A stretch of 11,706 nucleotides of DNA, taken from positions 1-11,706 of the forward strand of contig CBDTYW010000103.1 of assembly GCA_965364735.1 (NCBI GenBank), written 5' to 3'. Each line of letters starts with the position of its first letter. Position 1 is the stretch's first letter. Both the position numbers and the translations under genes were made by a program. This DNA comes from CBDTYW01 sp965364735. Its GTDB lineage: Bacteria > Actinomycetota > Nitriliruptoria > Nitriliruptorales > Nitriliruptoraceae. Of this stretch, positions 1-7,520 are shown in pieces. The notes under the pieces were generated by a model. It made no database searches, had not been told where the DNA came from, and worked only from the letters and a program-made list of their open reading frames with translations.

Positions 1-647
1 GGGTTGTTCTTGGTGCGGCGCGAGAGCACCTGCATGACGCGCTCGATCTCGCGGTGACGTCCGATCACCGGGTCGAGCTGTCCCTCGCGAGCTGCCTGCG
101 TGAGGTTGCGACCGAACTGGTCGAGGATCGTCGAGCCCTCCTTGGAGCCGCCCGACTGGCCGGATGCACCGACGCCGGCCGGGTCGCCCTTGGCGCCGCC
201 TTCTGCGCCTGCGTAGCCGCTGAGCAGCTGGATCACCTGCTGGCGCACACGGTTGAGGTCCGCCCCGAGCTTCTGGAGGACCTGCGCGGCAACGCCTTCA
301 CCCTCACGGATGAGCCCGAGCAGGATGTGCTCGGTGCCGATGTAGTTGTGTCCGAGCTGAAGGGCCTCGCGCAGCGACAGCTCCAGAACCTTCTTCGCGC
401 GGGGCGTGAAGGGAATGTGGCCGGCCGGCGCGGTCTGACCCTTGCCGATGATCTCCTGGACCTGCTCGCGCACGGCCTCCAAGGAGATGTTCATCGACTC
501 GAGGGCCTTGGCGGCAACGCCCTCGCCCTCGTGGATCAGCCCGAGCAGGATGTGCTCGGTCCCGATGTAGTTGTGGTTGAGCATTCGCGCCTCTTCCTGC
601 GCGAGCACCACGACCCGTCGGGCCCTGTCCGTGAACCTCTCGAACAT
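1..647 (-). CDS. clpC: ATP-dependent Clp protease ATP-binding subunit ClpC, N-terminal part (3' end beyond window)
   Basis: ClpC is a cytoplasmic Hsp100/AAA+ unfoldase that feeds substrates to the ClpP peptidase. The frame starts at the ATG at 647, with MFERFTDRARRVV, and runs off the left edge after about 215 residues. Visible are two Clp-N repeats, each with HNYIGTEHILLGLI followed by EGEGVAA (about residues 25-48 and 100-123). A Gly/Ser-rich linker follows (about 145-172), then the start of the first AAA+ domain (DQFGRNLT, LDPVIGR, EIERVMQVLSRRTKNNP); the Walker A motif lies outside the window. The start is supported by the family's usual N-terminus and by GGAAAG nine bases upstream. In mycobacteria clpC1 lies near lysS, with lsr2 between; here two unrelated plus-strand genes fill that interval. 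Identification is near certain; only the window edge truncates it. Confidence 0.97.
   Translation of the reverse strand, partial: MFERFTDRARRVVVLAQEEARMLNHNYIGTEHILLGLIHEGEGVAAKALESMNISLEAVREQVQEIIGKGQTAPAGHIPFTPRAKKVLELSLREALQLGHNYIGTEHILLGLIREGEGVAAQVLQKLGADLNRVRQQVIQLLSGYAGAEGGAKGDPAGVGASGQSGGSKEGSTILDQFGRNLTQAAREGQLDPVIGRHREIERVMQVLSRRTKNN
287..575 (-). repeat. Near-identical direct repeat pair encoding the two Clp-N motifs
   Basis: Positions 287-350 and 512-575 are about 64 bases each, offset by 225 bases (75 codons), and match closely. The inner 42 bases (309-350 and 534-575) differ at only two places by eye. Both encode the HNYIGTEHILLGLI/EGEGVAA segment of the duplicated Clp-N domain. 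The protein duplication is normal for ClpC; the high DNA identity is the notable part and most likely reflects strong codon bias on a conserved sequence. Confidence 0.85.
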
Positions 648-994
648 GCTGTCAGTCTTTCCGTGAAGACGATCGACGACTGCGTTCCCGTCGTCCGAAC
701 CGTCGCTCAGGTGAGGTTCGAGGCCCGTCCGGCTGACGGATGACGATGACTTCACCTGCGGTGTCCCACCCTAGACCCGTCACGGGCAACGTTGGGCGTG
801 TTGCACGAAGTGGGAAGGGAGGGGTGGATGGACTCTAACGGGCCGGGGTCTGCGCCTGTTCCTCGGGCACGATGATCGGGTGATCTAAGACGCACAGGAC
901 CTGCCTGCGGGACGCGCAGGTTCAGTCGCCACGCCTCGCCTGCCCATGGCGTCACCCTCAGCGGAGCGCTGTACCGTCCGCCGGACGCGGAGCG
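648..994. promoter_or_regulatory. Divergent non-coding region between clpC and the membrane protein gene
   Basis: This 347-base stretch holds no convincing gene and must carry promoters for both flanking genes. On the minus strand, TAGGGT at 773-768 is a possible -10 for clpC, about 120 bases upstream of its ATG, without a clear -35. A GTTC-N9-GAAC dyad lies upstream of clpC, but it does not match the CtsR or ClgR box as I know them. On the plus strand, a small hairpin (CAGCG/CGCTG, 959-971) lies just before the membrane protein start. No tRNA or riboswitch was recognised. Confidence 0.35.
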
Positions 995-1729
995 ATGGAG
1001 ACGCCGTTGTTCAGTCGCGGCGACGTGCTCAGCGGTGACGCCGCCGGCGTGTTCGGCGTCCTTGCGCTGGTCCTGGCGATCGTGCTCGCGCGGCAGCTGC
1101 CGCCCCGACGCCACCCGTCGAAGGACGTCGAGGCGCGGTGGACGCGAGCCGGCATCGCGTTCTCCGCGTTCGTCGTCGCAGCATGGTGGACGGGGGTGCT
1201 CGACCGCCTGCTCCAAGGAGAGGTGGTCGCGAACAGCGCCACGGGCTGGTTCATCCCCGCGACGATCGCGGTCCTCGTCCTCGAGGTCATCGCCTACTGG
1301 GTGATCTGGCCGATCGGGACGTTCACCCTCGACCGCCCCGCCGTCCCGGCGGTCCAGGCCGCCTTCGGCGCGGTGTGGGGTCTCGCGCAGGGACTCGCGT
1401 TCCTGTCGCTGTTCGCCGCGGCCGAGATCATCACCACCTCGAAGGCATGGGCCTTCGGCGTCGCCTTCCTGCTGATCTCGGCGTTCCAGGGCGTGTGGCA
1501 CGACCAGTACTGGGACGTCCACGTCTCACCCGAGCACAACATGCCCGAGTGGAACGTCCGCAAGGTGCTGATCTGCCACATCCCGAACATCACCGCCTCG
1601 CTCGCGCACCTGTGGTTCTTCGAGTCGCCGGCGCTCTTCGTGCTCTTCCAGGCCGTGGCGCTGACCGGATCGACGATGGCCATGCGGTTCCCGGTCCCGC
1701 CCGCCTTGCGTCGCTCGATCGACGGCTGA
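995..1729 (+). CDS. Polytopic membrane protein of unknown function
   Basis: I do not recognise the family. The 244-residue product has about six hydrophobic segments: roughly 17-33, 52-70, 84-108, 117-145, 151-168 and 198-228. It therefore probably sits in the cytoplasmic membrane. Between the last two segments is a polar loop rich in His and acidic residues (WHDQYWDVHVSPEHN, 168-182, plus CHIPN at 194-198). Together these could form a metal site, but that is inference. The ATG at 995 is the first start in frame; its only purine run, GGAG, is just two bases upstream, so the start is uncertain. The gene reads away from clpC and is followed after 153 bases by the protease gene in the same direction. 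The two could share a transcript, though the gap leaves room for a separate promoter. Confidence 0.75.
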   Translation: METPLFSRGDVLSGDAAGVFGVLALVLAIVLARQLPPRRHPSKDVEARWTRAGIAFSAFVVAAWWTGVLDRLLQGEVVANSATGWFIPATIAVLVLEVIAYWVIWPIGTFTLDRPAVPAVQAAFGAVWGLAQGLAFLSLFAAAEIITTSKAWAFGVAFLLISAFQGVWHDQYWDVHVSPEHNMPEWNVRKVLICHIPNITASLAHLWFFESPALFVLFQAVALTGSTMAMRFPVPPALRRSIDG

Positions 1730-1882
1730 GCCCACGCCACGCGGCGACTGTGACACCTCGCCAACTTGTGCCGCGGCGTCCGGCGACCGCGCGCCGGCGG
1801 GTGCAGCACAGGAATCCGCCGACGAGCGGGCGAACTCGTCCACGACGGCCGGGCGTGCGACCGGGCCGTGACCGGGGATCTC

Positions 1883-4800
1883 ATGCGAACGCGTCCACTC
1901 CGCCGAGCAGCCGCATTGCCGACGGCAGCGCTGCTCGGGCTCACGCTCGTCGCCGCCGCACCTCCCGGCGAAGCGCCCGCTGAGCCCGCTGTCGCGATCA
2001 CCACCGTGAACGGCCAGACGCCGACCGGGCCGGGCTACGTCAAGAAGGTCGTCAAGCACGAGCTCGACATCTCCGGCACCGCCACCGTGCCCGCCACGGC
2101 GGCCGCGGCGCTCGTCGCCGACGCAGGCGACTCGGCGTTCGTGGAGGTGGGCGCCGCACACGTCCTGCACGGCATCGTTCCCAACGCCGACGGCGACGTG
2201 ACCTTCGCCTGGTCGATCGACGGCGACGCCAGCCGCTTCGACGACGCGAGCCTCCCGAGCCCGTCGCTGGACACCGACGGTCTCGAGGCCGGCGACCTCG
2301 TCGTGACGCTCGACGCCACCGACGCGTCCGGAGCCACGGCGACCGACACCGTCACGCTGAGCCTCTACGTCCGGGAGGTCCGGACGCTCGTGGCAGCCAC
2401 GCAGGACATCTCCCTCGGCCTCCCGGAGGAGACGGTTGACCGCAGCCTGGGCGGGCTCATCGACGGCGAGTCGTACACGCACGACTTCACGGTGCCGTCC
2501 GGCGCGAGCGACCTCGCGATCACGCTCGGCTGGACCGACGACCTCAACGACCTCGACCTGTACGCGACCACGCCGGAAGGTGACCTCGACGACACCTCCG
2601 CGGCGTCGAGCGCGAACCCGGAGATCCTCACCGTCTCCGCCCCCGAGGCCGGCGCCTGGGCCGCTGAGGTCCACACCTACCTCTCCGGCCCGGACACCTA
2701 CGACCTCACGGCGACCGCCGTGGTCACGCCGGCCGACCCGCTGCCCACGGCCGCGACCGACGGGCCCTTCAGCTTCGTGATCGGCGACGCCCAGACGCTG
2801 ACCGGGACCGCCGCGGGCGGCACGGCCCCGTACACGATCACGTGGGACCTCGACCGCGATGGCGTCGCCGACGCCACCGAGACCGACGCCGACACGTCCA
2901 CGGTCACGTCCTCCTTCGGCGTGGGCACCCACCTGGTCACGTTCAAGGTCACCGACGCCAACGGCTACGAGTGGCGCGAGGTGACTGCGGTCCGCGTGTC
3001 GCTGCCGGGCCAGGAGCCCAAGACGCCGGGCATCGTGGTCGTCGCGGTCACCGACACGGGCCTGAACCTCTACCACCGTGACTGGCGCGCGACGACCTAC
3101 CCGGACGCCGACGTGCTCGCCCTGACCGAGAACTTCACCAAGCACCCGTCGACCTACCTCAACGGCTACCCGGCCGACGCCGCGTCCCTGCCGATCACCC
3201 TCGGCGACGCCTACTTCCCCGCTGAGGACGCCGGCATCATCGCAGCGATCGAGCCCGAGACCCTCTACTGGGTCCCCGGCACCAAGATCATCGGCGCGCG
3301 CGACGACGGATCGTCGTCGGGCGCGACCAGCGGCGAGGACCTGAACCCGATCCTCGACGAGGACGGCCACGGCACCGCGTCCGCCTCCGTCGCGGTCGGC
3401 AACATCTACGGCTGGTGCCCGTCCTGCCTGCTCGCAGCGGGCGAGGGCTTCGGCAACGACGGCTACTTCAACGTTGCCCCCTGGGTCGACATCACCTCGA
3501 ACTCGTTCGGCAACATCGCGAACATCGGCTTCACGCCGCTGATCGACGAGCCGGCGCAGCCGAAGGAATCTGCCGAGGCCGGCCAGATCGCGATGTACGC
3601 GGCCGGCAACGGCGCAGCCAACGCCTTCGTGGTCCCGATCAACACCTACGTCCCGCCGACCACCGGCCCGGACTGGCTCGTCCGCGTCGGCGCCGCGGAG
3701 CGCTCGTCGCGCAAGCCCGTCCTGGGCACCGGCAAGCCCGTCGACATCACGTCCTGGGGCTCGGGCGACATCCCGTCGGCCGGCATCGGTGCGGTCAACA
3801 ACACCCACAACCACTCCGGGACCTCCGCCGCGACGCCGCTCTCGGCCGGGGTCATCGGAGACGTGCTGCGACGCGTCCGCATCGAGCTCGGCGACGACAC
3901 CAACGGATGGGCGAACGGCGACCTCGCCGACGGCACGGCCGTTGCAGGTTCCCCGTACCTCGCAGACGGCGTCCTGAGCCGCGCCGAGCTGCTCGCGGCC
4001 GTCTACCGGACCGCCGAGCACGACGACGGCGCGGACTTCTCGATCTACCCGTTCGCACCGCCGAGCAACCCGTACCAGTACCTGCTCGAGGGCTACGGGA
4101 TCGTCGAGCCGCGTACCGGTCAGAACGCCTTCGAGGTGCTCCTCGGTGCCCGCCCGATGCCGGAACGACCGGCGGAGGACGCGTTCTACGCCGACTACGA
4201 CGAGCCGATCCGCAACGAGATCTGGGGCACCTGGGACTCCGGCGAGAACGACGGCGCCGGCGGCGCTGCCAGCTCGCCGACCACCCTCGATGCAGCCGCG
4301 CTCGAGCTGGCGCTTGCCAGCAACGACTTCGCGACGATCCGCGGCTTCATGGAGCAGACCTTCGGTCCCCTCCCGCAGATCACCTCGTCCGTCGAGGACG
4401 GCGGCGTGTCCGACCAGCCGTACGCCCTGATCACGACGCCGAGCGACGGCGCCACCGTGAACGTCGACGACCAGCCGACGATCGTCGTCGCCGGCGACTA
4501 CGGCCTCCCGGCCGGCGTCTCGACGAACGCGTCGACCTCGTTCTTCCTGCGGGCCGACGCCTGCACGGACGACCCGGACACCGGCGTCGTGGCCAACAAC
4601 CGACTGTCGCTCGTCGACGGCATCGACGGCGAAGGCGACGACTGCGGCTACAACCCGCTGGCCGCCGCGATCGACCCCGTCCTGCCGATCCAGCGCTCCT
4701 ACCCCCTCGAGGGCGAGGACATCACGCTCGGCAGCGGGACCATCGATGGCACGGTCTTCGTCAACATCGACACGCCCTCACCGGTCACCACGATGAGCTT

Positions 4801-5491
4801 CATCGTGACGACGCGAGGTGGCGGCGGCACCGAGGAGATCGCCCGCGCGTCAGCCACCGTCACCGGCGAGGTGCTTGCCGAGGGCGTGCCGTTCGACTTC
4901 TCCATGGAGATCCCGGAGGAGTGGGAGCACACCGATCTCGACGGGCTGACCTTCACCATCGACTACGGCCAGGCCGAGGGACAGGTGACGTTCTCGCTGG
5001 ACGACCCGGCGTCGTTCGTGAACATGCCCGTCGCCTCGACGGTCGGCGGCGGCGGGTCCGTCGAGATCAGCGTCGACGACCCGAGCTTCGCCGACCCGAT
5101 CCTGGCGAACACGGCCAACGGCCTGTTCACCGCCACCCTGGACGGCACCACGCTGACCGACGGAGCCCACACGGTCTCCGTCCGGGCCACGGCCGGCGGC
5201 GCCACCTCGACGCCGCAGACCACGACGTTCGTCGTGACCCGCAGCGGCGACGTCACGGTCGGAACGGTCGGCAGGGTCGAGCTGCAGATCGTCCCCGAGC
5301 ACGCCACCACCAGCGGCGACGGCTGGATCCCCGTCCTCGACACCAGCGCCGACGGCGACTTCTCGACCTGGCGCTACGTGGCCGACGTCCCGCTCAAGGG
5401 TCGCTGGACGATCCACACCCGCGTCGTCGTGGACGGAGACGCCGTCGCGGCCGGCAAGCTGATCACGTTCCGGACCAAGCGCAAGCGCTGA
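1883..5491 (+). CDS. Secreted multidomain subtilisin-like (S8) serine protease
   Basis: The predicted role is extracellular peptide-bond hydrolysis by a subtilase. The N-terminus looks like a Sec signal peptide: Arg at 2, 4, 7 and 8, a hydrophobic stretch at 9-26, and possible cleavage after Ala26 or Ala33. Next come a PKD/cadherin-like beta domain (about 60-163), a PPC-like domain (about 186-283, with LNDLDLYATTPEGD) and a second PKD-like domain (about 290-374). The catalytic domain contains Asp391 (AVTDTGL), His496 (DGHGTAS), Asn576 (AAGNG) and Ser648 (SGTSAATP), so the triad and oxyanion Asn are intact. About 400 C-terminal residues look like Ig-type beta domains (near 847-880 and 1060-1135). 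The protein ends in KRKR, with no LPXTG and no membrane anchor. ATG 1883 is chosen because GGGGA precedes it and the signal peptide begins there; an in-frame TTG at 1766 would add 39 unlikely residues. The substrate is unknown. Confidence 0.9.
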   Translation: MRTRPLRRAAALPTAALLGLTLVAAAPPGEAPAEPAVAITTVNGQTPTGPGYVKKVVKHELDISGTATVPATAAAALVADAGDSAFVEVGAAHVLHGIVPNADGDVTFAWSIDGDASRFDDASLPSPSLDTDGLEAGDLVVTLDATDASGATATDTVTLSLYVREVRTLVAATQDISLGLPEETVDRSLGGLIDGESYTHDFTVPSGASDLAITLGWTDDLNDLDLYATTPEGDLDDTSAASSANPEILTVSAPEAGAWAAEVHTYLSGPDTYDLTATAVVTPADPLPTAATDGPFSFVIGDAQTLTGTAAGGTAPYTITWDLDRDGVADATETDADTSTVTSSFGVGTHLVTFKVTDANGYEWREVTAVRVSLPGQEPKTPGIVVVAVTDTGLNLYHRDWRATTYPDADVLALTENFTKHPSTYLNGYPADAASLPITLGDAYFPAEDAGIIAAIEPETLYWVPGTKIIGARDDGSSSGATSGEDLNPILDEDGHGTASASVAVGNIYGWCPSCLLAAGEGFGNDGYFNVAPWVDITSNSFGNIANIGFTPLIDEPAQPKESAEAGQIAMYAAGNGAANAFVVPINTYVPPTTGPDWLVRVGAAERSSRKPVLGTGKPVDITSWGSGDIPSAGIGAVNNTHNHSGTSAATPLSAGVIGDVLRRVRIELGDDTNGWANGDLADGTAVAGSPYLADGVLSRAELLAAVYRTAEHDDGADFSIYPFAPPSNPYQYLLEGYGIVEPRTGQNAFEVLLGARPMPERPAEDAFYADYDEPIRNEIWGTWDSGENDGAGGAASSPTTLDAAALELALASNDFATIRGFMEQTFGPLPQITSSVEDGGVSDQPYALITTPSDGATVNVDDQPTIVVAGDYGLPAGVSTNASTSFFLRADACTDDPDTGVVANNRLSLVDGIDGEGDDCGYNPLAAAIDPVLPIQRSYPLEGEDITLGSGTIDGTVFVNIDTPSPVTTMSFIVTTRGGGGTEEIARASATVTGEVLAEGVPFDFSMEIPEEWEHTDLDGLTFTIDYGQAEGQVTFSLDDPASFVNMPVASTVGGGGSVEISVDDPSFADPILANTANGLFTATLDGTTLTDGAHTVSVRATAGGATSTPQTTTFVVTRSGDVTVGTVGRVELQIVPEHATTSGDGWIPVLDTSADGDFSTWRYVADVPLKGRWTIHTRVVVDGDAVAAGKLITFRTKRKR

Positions 5492-5521
5492 GTCCCAAGC
5501 CCCCGACCCGGATTCGCGACC

Positions 5522-5547
5522 CTGCGCCCTCAGACCTCGGGGCGCAG
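5522..5547. terminator. Hairpin between convergent protease and lysS genes, covering the lysS stop
   Basis: CTGCGCCC (5522-5529) and GGGCGCAG (5540-5547) form a perfect 8-bp stem with a 10-base loop. The loop holds the lysS stop codon (complement of TCA, 5530-5532). It lies 30 bases past the stop of the plus-strand protease gene, so it can fold in transcripts from both sides. There is no T-run on either side, so termination by this element alone is uncertain. Confidence 0.45.
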
Positions 5548-7053
5548 CGTCGGGAACAGGATGACGTCGCGGATCGAGGCGACGTCGGCGAGCAGCATCA
5601 CGAGCCGGTCGATGCCGAGCCCCATGCCGGCGGTCGGCGGCATGCCGAGCTCCATCGCACGCAGGTACGCCTCGTCGACGTGCATCGCCTCGTCGTCGCC
5701 CGCAGCCTTCGCAGCAGCCTGCGCCTCGAAGCGCGCGCGCTGGTCGTCCGGGTCGATGAGCTCCGAGAAGGCGTTGGCGAGCTCGCGCTCGACGATGATC
5801 AGCTCGAAGCGCTCCGTGACGTGCTCGACGCTGCGATGGCGGCGTGCCAGCGGTGAGGTCTCGACGGGGTGCTCGGTGACGAACGTCGGCTCCCAGAGCG
5901 TCGGCTCGACGAGCTCTTCGTAGAGCTCGACGATCAGCTTGCCCGCGCCCCAGCCGTCCTTGGTGTGGACGCCGTGCTCGGCGCAGATCGCCCGGAGCTC
6001 GTCGATCGGCGTCGTGTAGTCGAGGTCGTCGCGGCCGACGGCCTCGCGTGCGAGCTCCAGCACCGTCACCCGGCGGAACGGGGCGGCCAGCGAGACCTCG
6101 CGACCCTGGTAGGTCAGCTCGGTGGTCCCGAGCGCCGACATGGCCGCTCGCTGGATCAACGCCTCCGTGAGCTCCATCGCGTCGGTGTGGTCGCCGTAGG
6201 CCTCGTAGGTCTCGAGCATCGTGAACTCGGGGTTGTGGCGCGTCGACATCCCTTCGTTGCGGAAGCTCCGGTTGATCTCGAACACGCGACGGAAGCCACC
6301 GACGATGAGGCGCTTCAGGTAGAGCTCCGGCGCGATCCGCAGGTACAGGTCTGCGTCGAGCGTGTTGTGGTGGGTCACGAACGGCTTGGCCGATGCCCCG
6401 CCGGGGATCGGGTGCAGCATCGGGGTCTCCACCTCGACGAACGCGCGCGACTCGAGCTCGTCGCGGATCGCGCGCAGCGTCTTGGCGCGCACGTCGAAGA
6501 CGCGACGCGAGTCAGGGTTGATGATGAGGTCGAGCTCGCGTTGACGCGTCCGCGTCTCGACGTCCTTGAGCCCGTGCCACTTGTCCGGCAGCGGCCGGAT
6601 CGCCTTCGCGAGGAGCGTGATCTCGGACGGGCGAACGGAGAGCTGCCCACGGCGGGTCGCGATGACCTCGCCGGTCACGCCGATCCAGTCGCCGAGATCG
6701 AGCTCGGCGAACGCCGCCATGCCGTCCTCGCCGATCGCGTTGATCTGGACGAACAGCTGAAGGTCATGGCCGTCCTCGCGCAGCTCCCCGAAGGCCAGCT
6801 TCCCCTGTCCGCGCTTGGACATGAGGCGCCCGGCGATCGTCACCTGCTCCCCCGTCTCGTCGCCCGGCTCCAGGACGGACCACCGTCGGATGACCTCGGC
6901 GACGGTGTGCGTCGGGTCGAAGCGGCGCGCGTACGCGTCGCCGTTCCTGGCCGCGAGGTCGGCGATCCGCGCCCGTCGGGCTGCGACGATCTCGTCGAAC
7001 ATCGATCCCGACGTTTCGACGTCGGGCTGCTCGTCGGGCTCGGGGGTGCTCAC
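5530..7053 (-). CDS. lysS: Lysyl-tRNA synthetase, class II
   Basis: This cytoplasmic enzyme activates lysine with ATP and charges tRNA-Lys. From GTG 7053 it has 507 residues, near the usual length of about 500. Order: an OB-fold anticodon-binding domain (about 68-150, with VTIAGRLMSKRGQGKLAF), motif 1 region (VETPMLHPIPGG, 208-219), RIAPELYLKRL (239-249), motif 2 (FRNEG, 264-268, then HNPEFTMLE), ELANAFSELIDP (about 424-435) and motif 3 (GMGLGIDRLVMLL, 476-488). All class II signatures are present. The start is not settled: GTG 7053 has only weak Shine-Dalgarno sequence. ATG 7002 would give 490 residues and remove a short acidic leader, but it lies directly behind a perfect hairpin. The gene stands alone on the minus strand, converging with the protease gene and diverging from a small membrane protein gene. 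The product is certain; the start is not. Confidence 0.95.
   Translation of the reverse strand: MSTPEPDEQPDVETSGSMFDEIVAARRARIADLAARNGDAYARRFDPTHTVAEVIRRWSVLEPGDETGEQVTIAGRLMSKRGQGKLAFGELREDGHDLQLFVQINAIGEDGMAAFAELDLGDWIGVTGEVIATRRGQLSVRPSEITLLAKAIRPLPDKWHGLKDVETRTRQRELDLIINPDSRRVFDVRAKTLRAIRDELESRAFVEVETPMLHPIPGGASAKPFVTHHNTLDADLYLRIAPELYLKRLIVGGFRRVFEINRSFRNEGMSTRHNPEFTMLETYEAYGDHTDAMELTEALIQRAAMSALGTTELTYQGREVSLAAPFRRVTVLELAREAVGRDDLDYTTPIDELRAICAEHGVHTKDGWGAGKLIVELYEELVEPTLWEPTFVTEHPVETSPLARRHRSVEHVTERFELIIVERELANAFSELIDPDDQRARFEAQAAAKAAGDDEAMHVDEAYLRAMELGMPPTAGMGLGIDRLVMLLADVASIRDVILFPTLRPEV
7007..7026 (-). promoter_or_regulatory. Perfect hairpin at the lysS translation start region
   Basis: CCCGACGT and ACGTCGGG pair perfectly over 8 bp around a 4-base loop (CGAA in the lysS transcript). 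The hairpin ends four bases before the alternative start ATG 7002. It falls inside codons for the acidic leader if translation begins at GTG 7053. In the first case it would sequester the ribosome binding region. A regulatory role is inference. Confidence 0.4.
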
Positions 7054-7166
7054 GGGGGACCGTCCAGTTCTTCGGCAGGGCTGGTTCCTGACCGCGCGTG
7101 ACGTTACCCGCAGAGCCGTCGGCGACCCGGACAGGGGCCGTTCGTCCCTCAGCCAGGTGTGGTCGC

Positions 7167-7216
7167 GGCGGCCACGGGCATGCGTGTGGTGTCCGGCCGA
7201 CGAACACACGGCCGCC
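7167..7216 (+). other. Bulged inverted repeat upstream of the small membrane protein gene
   Basis: GGCGGCC (7167-7173) pairs with GGCCGCC (7210-7216), and GTGTG (7184-7188) pairs with the adjacent CACAC (7205-7209). This gives a 12-bp stem with a 10-base bulge on one side and a 16-base GC-rich loop. It ends nine bases before the AAGGAAAGG ribosome binding site at 7225-7233. It may be a structured leader for the small gene or a binding site in this 188-base divergent region. TAACGT on the minus strand (7106-7101) is a possible -10 for lysS. No known riboswitch was recognised. Confidence 0.3.
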
Positions 7217-7241
7217 AAGACTCCAAGGAAAGGCAGACCAG

Positions 7242-7478
7242 ATGTCGAACCACACCCACTCCGAGCCCACTCGCGAGCGTGAGGTCATCGTGACCAACAG
7301 CGGTGCGAACGACAACGGCTTCAGCGGTGCCATCGTGGCCGTCGTCGCCATCCTCGCCATCCTGCTCGTCGGCTGGTTCGCGGTCAACGCGTTCAGCTCG
7401 GGCGACGGCGACGTCATCCCCGACGACGTGAACATCAACGTCACCGACCCGGGCTCCGGCTCTGGCGGCGGTGAGTGA
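7242..7478 (+). CDS. Small single-pass membrane protein of unknown function
   Basis: This is a 78-residue protein I cannot assign to a family. The N-terminus is polar (MSNHTHSEPTREREVIVTNS, 1-20). One hydrophobic helix follows at about 28-52 (AIVAVVAILAILLVGWFAVNAF), then an acidic tail (DGDVIPDDVNINVTD) and a Gly/Ser-rich end. By the positive-inside rule the orientation is unclear; an exported acidic tail is plausible. Start ATG 7242 is well supported by AAGGAAAGG at 7225-7233 with an 8-base spacer, one of the best ribosome binding sites in the window. A strong terminator ends the unit 43 bases after the stop, so this is probably a single-gene transcript between lysS and the CoA operon. Size, RBS and terminator together make it a real gene; the function is unknown. 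Confidence 0.8.
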   Translation: MSNHTHSEPTREREVIVTNSGANDNGFSGAIVAVVAILAILLVGWFAVNAFSSGDGDVIPDDVNINVTDPGSGSGGGE

Positions 7479-7500
7479 CCTGACCCGCAAATCTGGTCCG

Positions 7501-7514
7501 GATGCTTCGGCATC
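7501..7514 (+). other. Small UUCG-tetraloop hairpin
   Basis: GATGC (7501-7505) pairs with GCATC (7510-7514) around TTCG, giving the extra-stable C(UUCG)G tetraloop in the plus-strand RNA. It lies seven bases before the main terminator of the small membrane protein gene and may strengthen termination or protect the 3' end. Confidence 0.4.
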
Positions 7515-7520
7515 TCGACC

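Noticed and set aside
675..700. GTTC-N9-GAAC dyad upstream of clpC as a ClgR or CtsR operator
   Set aside because: Only four bases per arm match and neither known consensus is met; likely chance.
54..743. Open plus-strand frame of 229 codons at the left edge
   Set aside because: It is the antisense of clpC; the apparent internal repeat in it reflects the Clp-N duplication.
752..1522. Minus-strand frame of 256 codons across the divergent region and the membrane protein gene
   Set aside because: Highly charged Arg/Asp/Glu-rich translation without a family match; it overlaps a plus-strand gene with clear membrane segments.
1845..1869. ACGGCC/GGCCGT 6-bp inverted repeat before the protease start
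   Set aside because: Short stem with a 13-base loop in very GC-rich DNA; no supporting signal.
1766..1882. TTG start that would extend the protease by 39 residues
   Set aside because: The extension is Arg-rich and would bury the signal peptide; ATG 1883 has a ribosome binding site and begins a normal signal sequence.
1526..4021. Open minus-strand frame of 831 codons opposite the protease gene
   Set aside because: It is antisense to a gene with a complete catalytic triad and signal peptide; its translation is Arg/Gly/Val-rich with no domain, typical of a GC-rich shadow frame.
3415..5856. Open plus-strand frame of 813 codons overlapping the protease and lysS
   Set aside because: Arg-rich translation, out of frame with the protease and crossing the lysS 3' end on the other strand; no recognisable motif.
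5869..7101. Open plus-strand frame of 410 codons over lysS
   Set aside because: Antisense to a fully conserved LysS; low-complexity Arg/Val/Leu/Asp composition.
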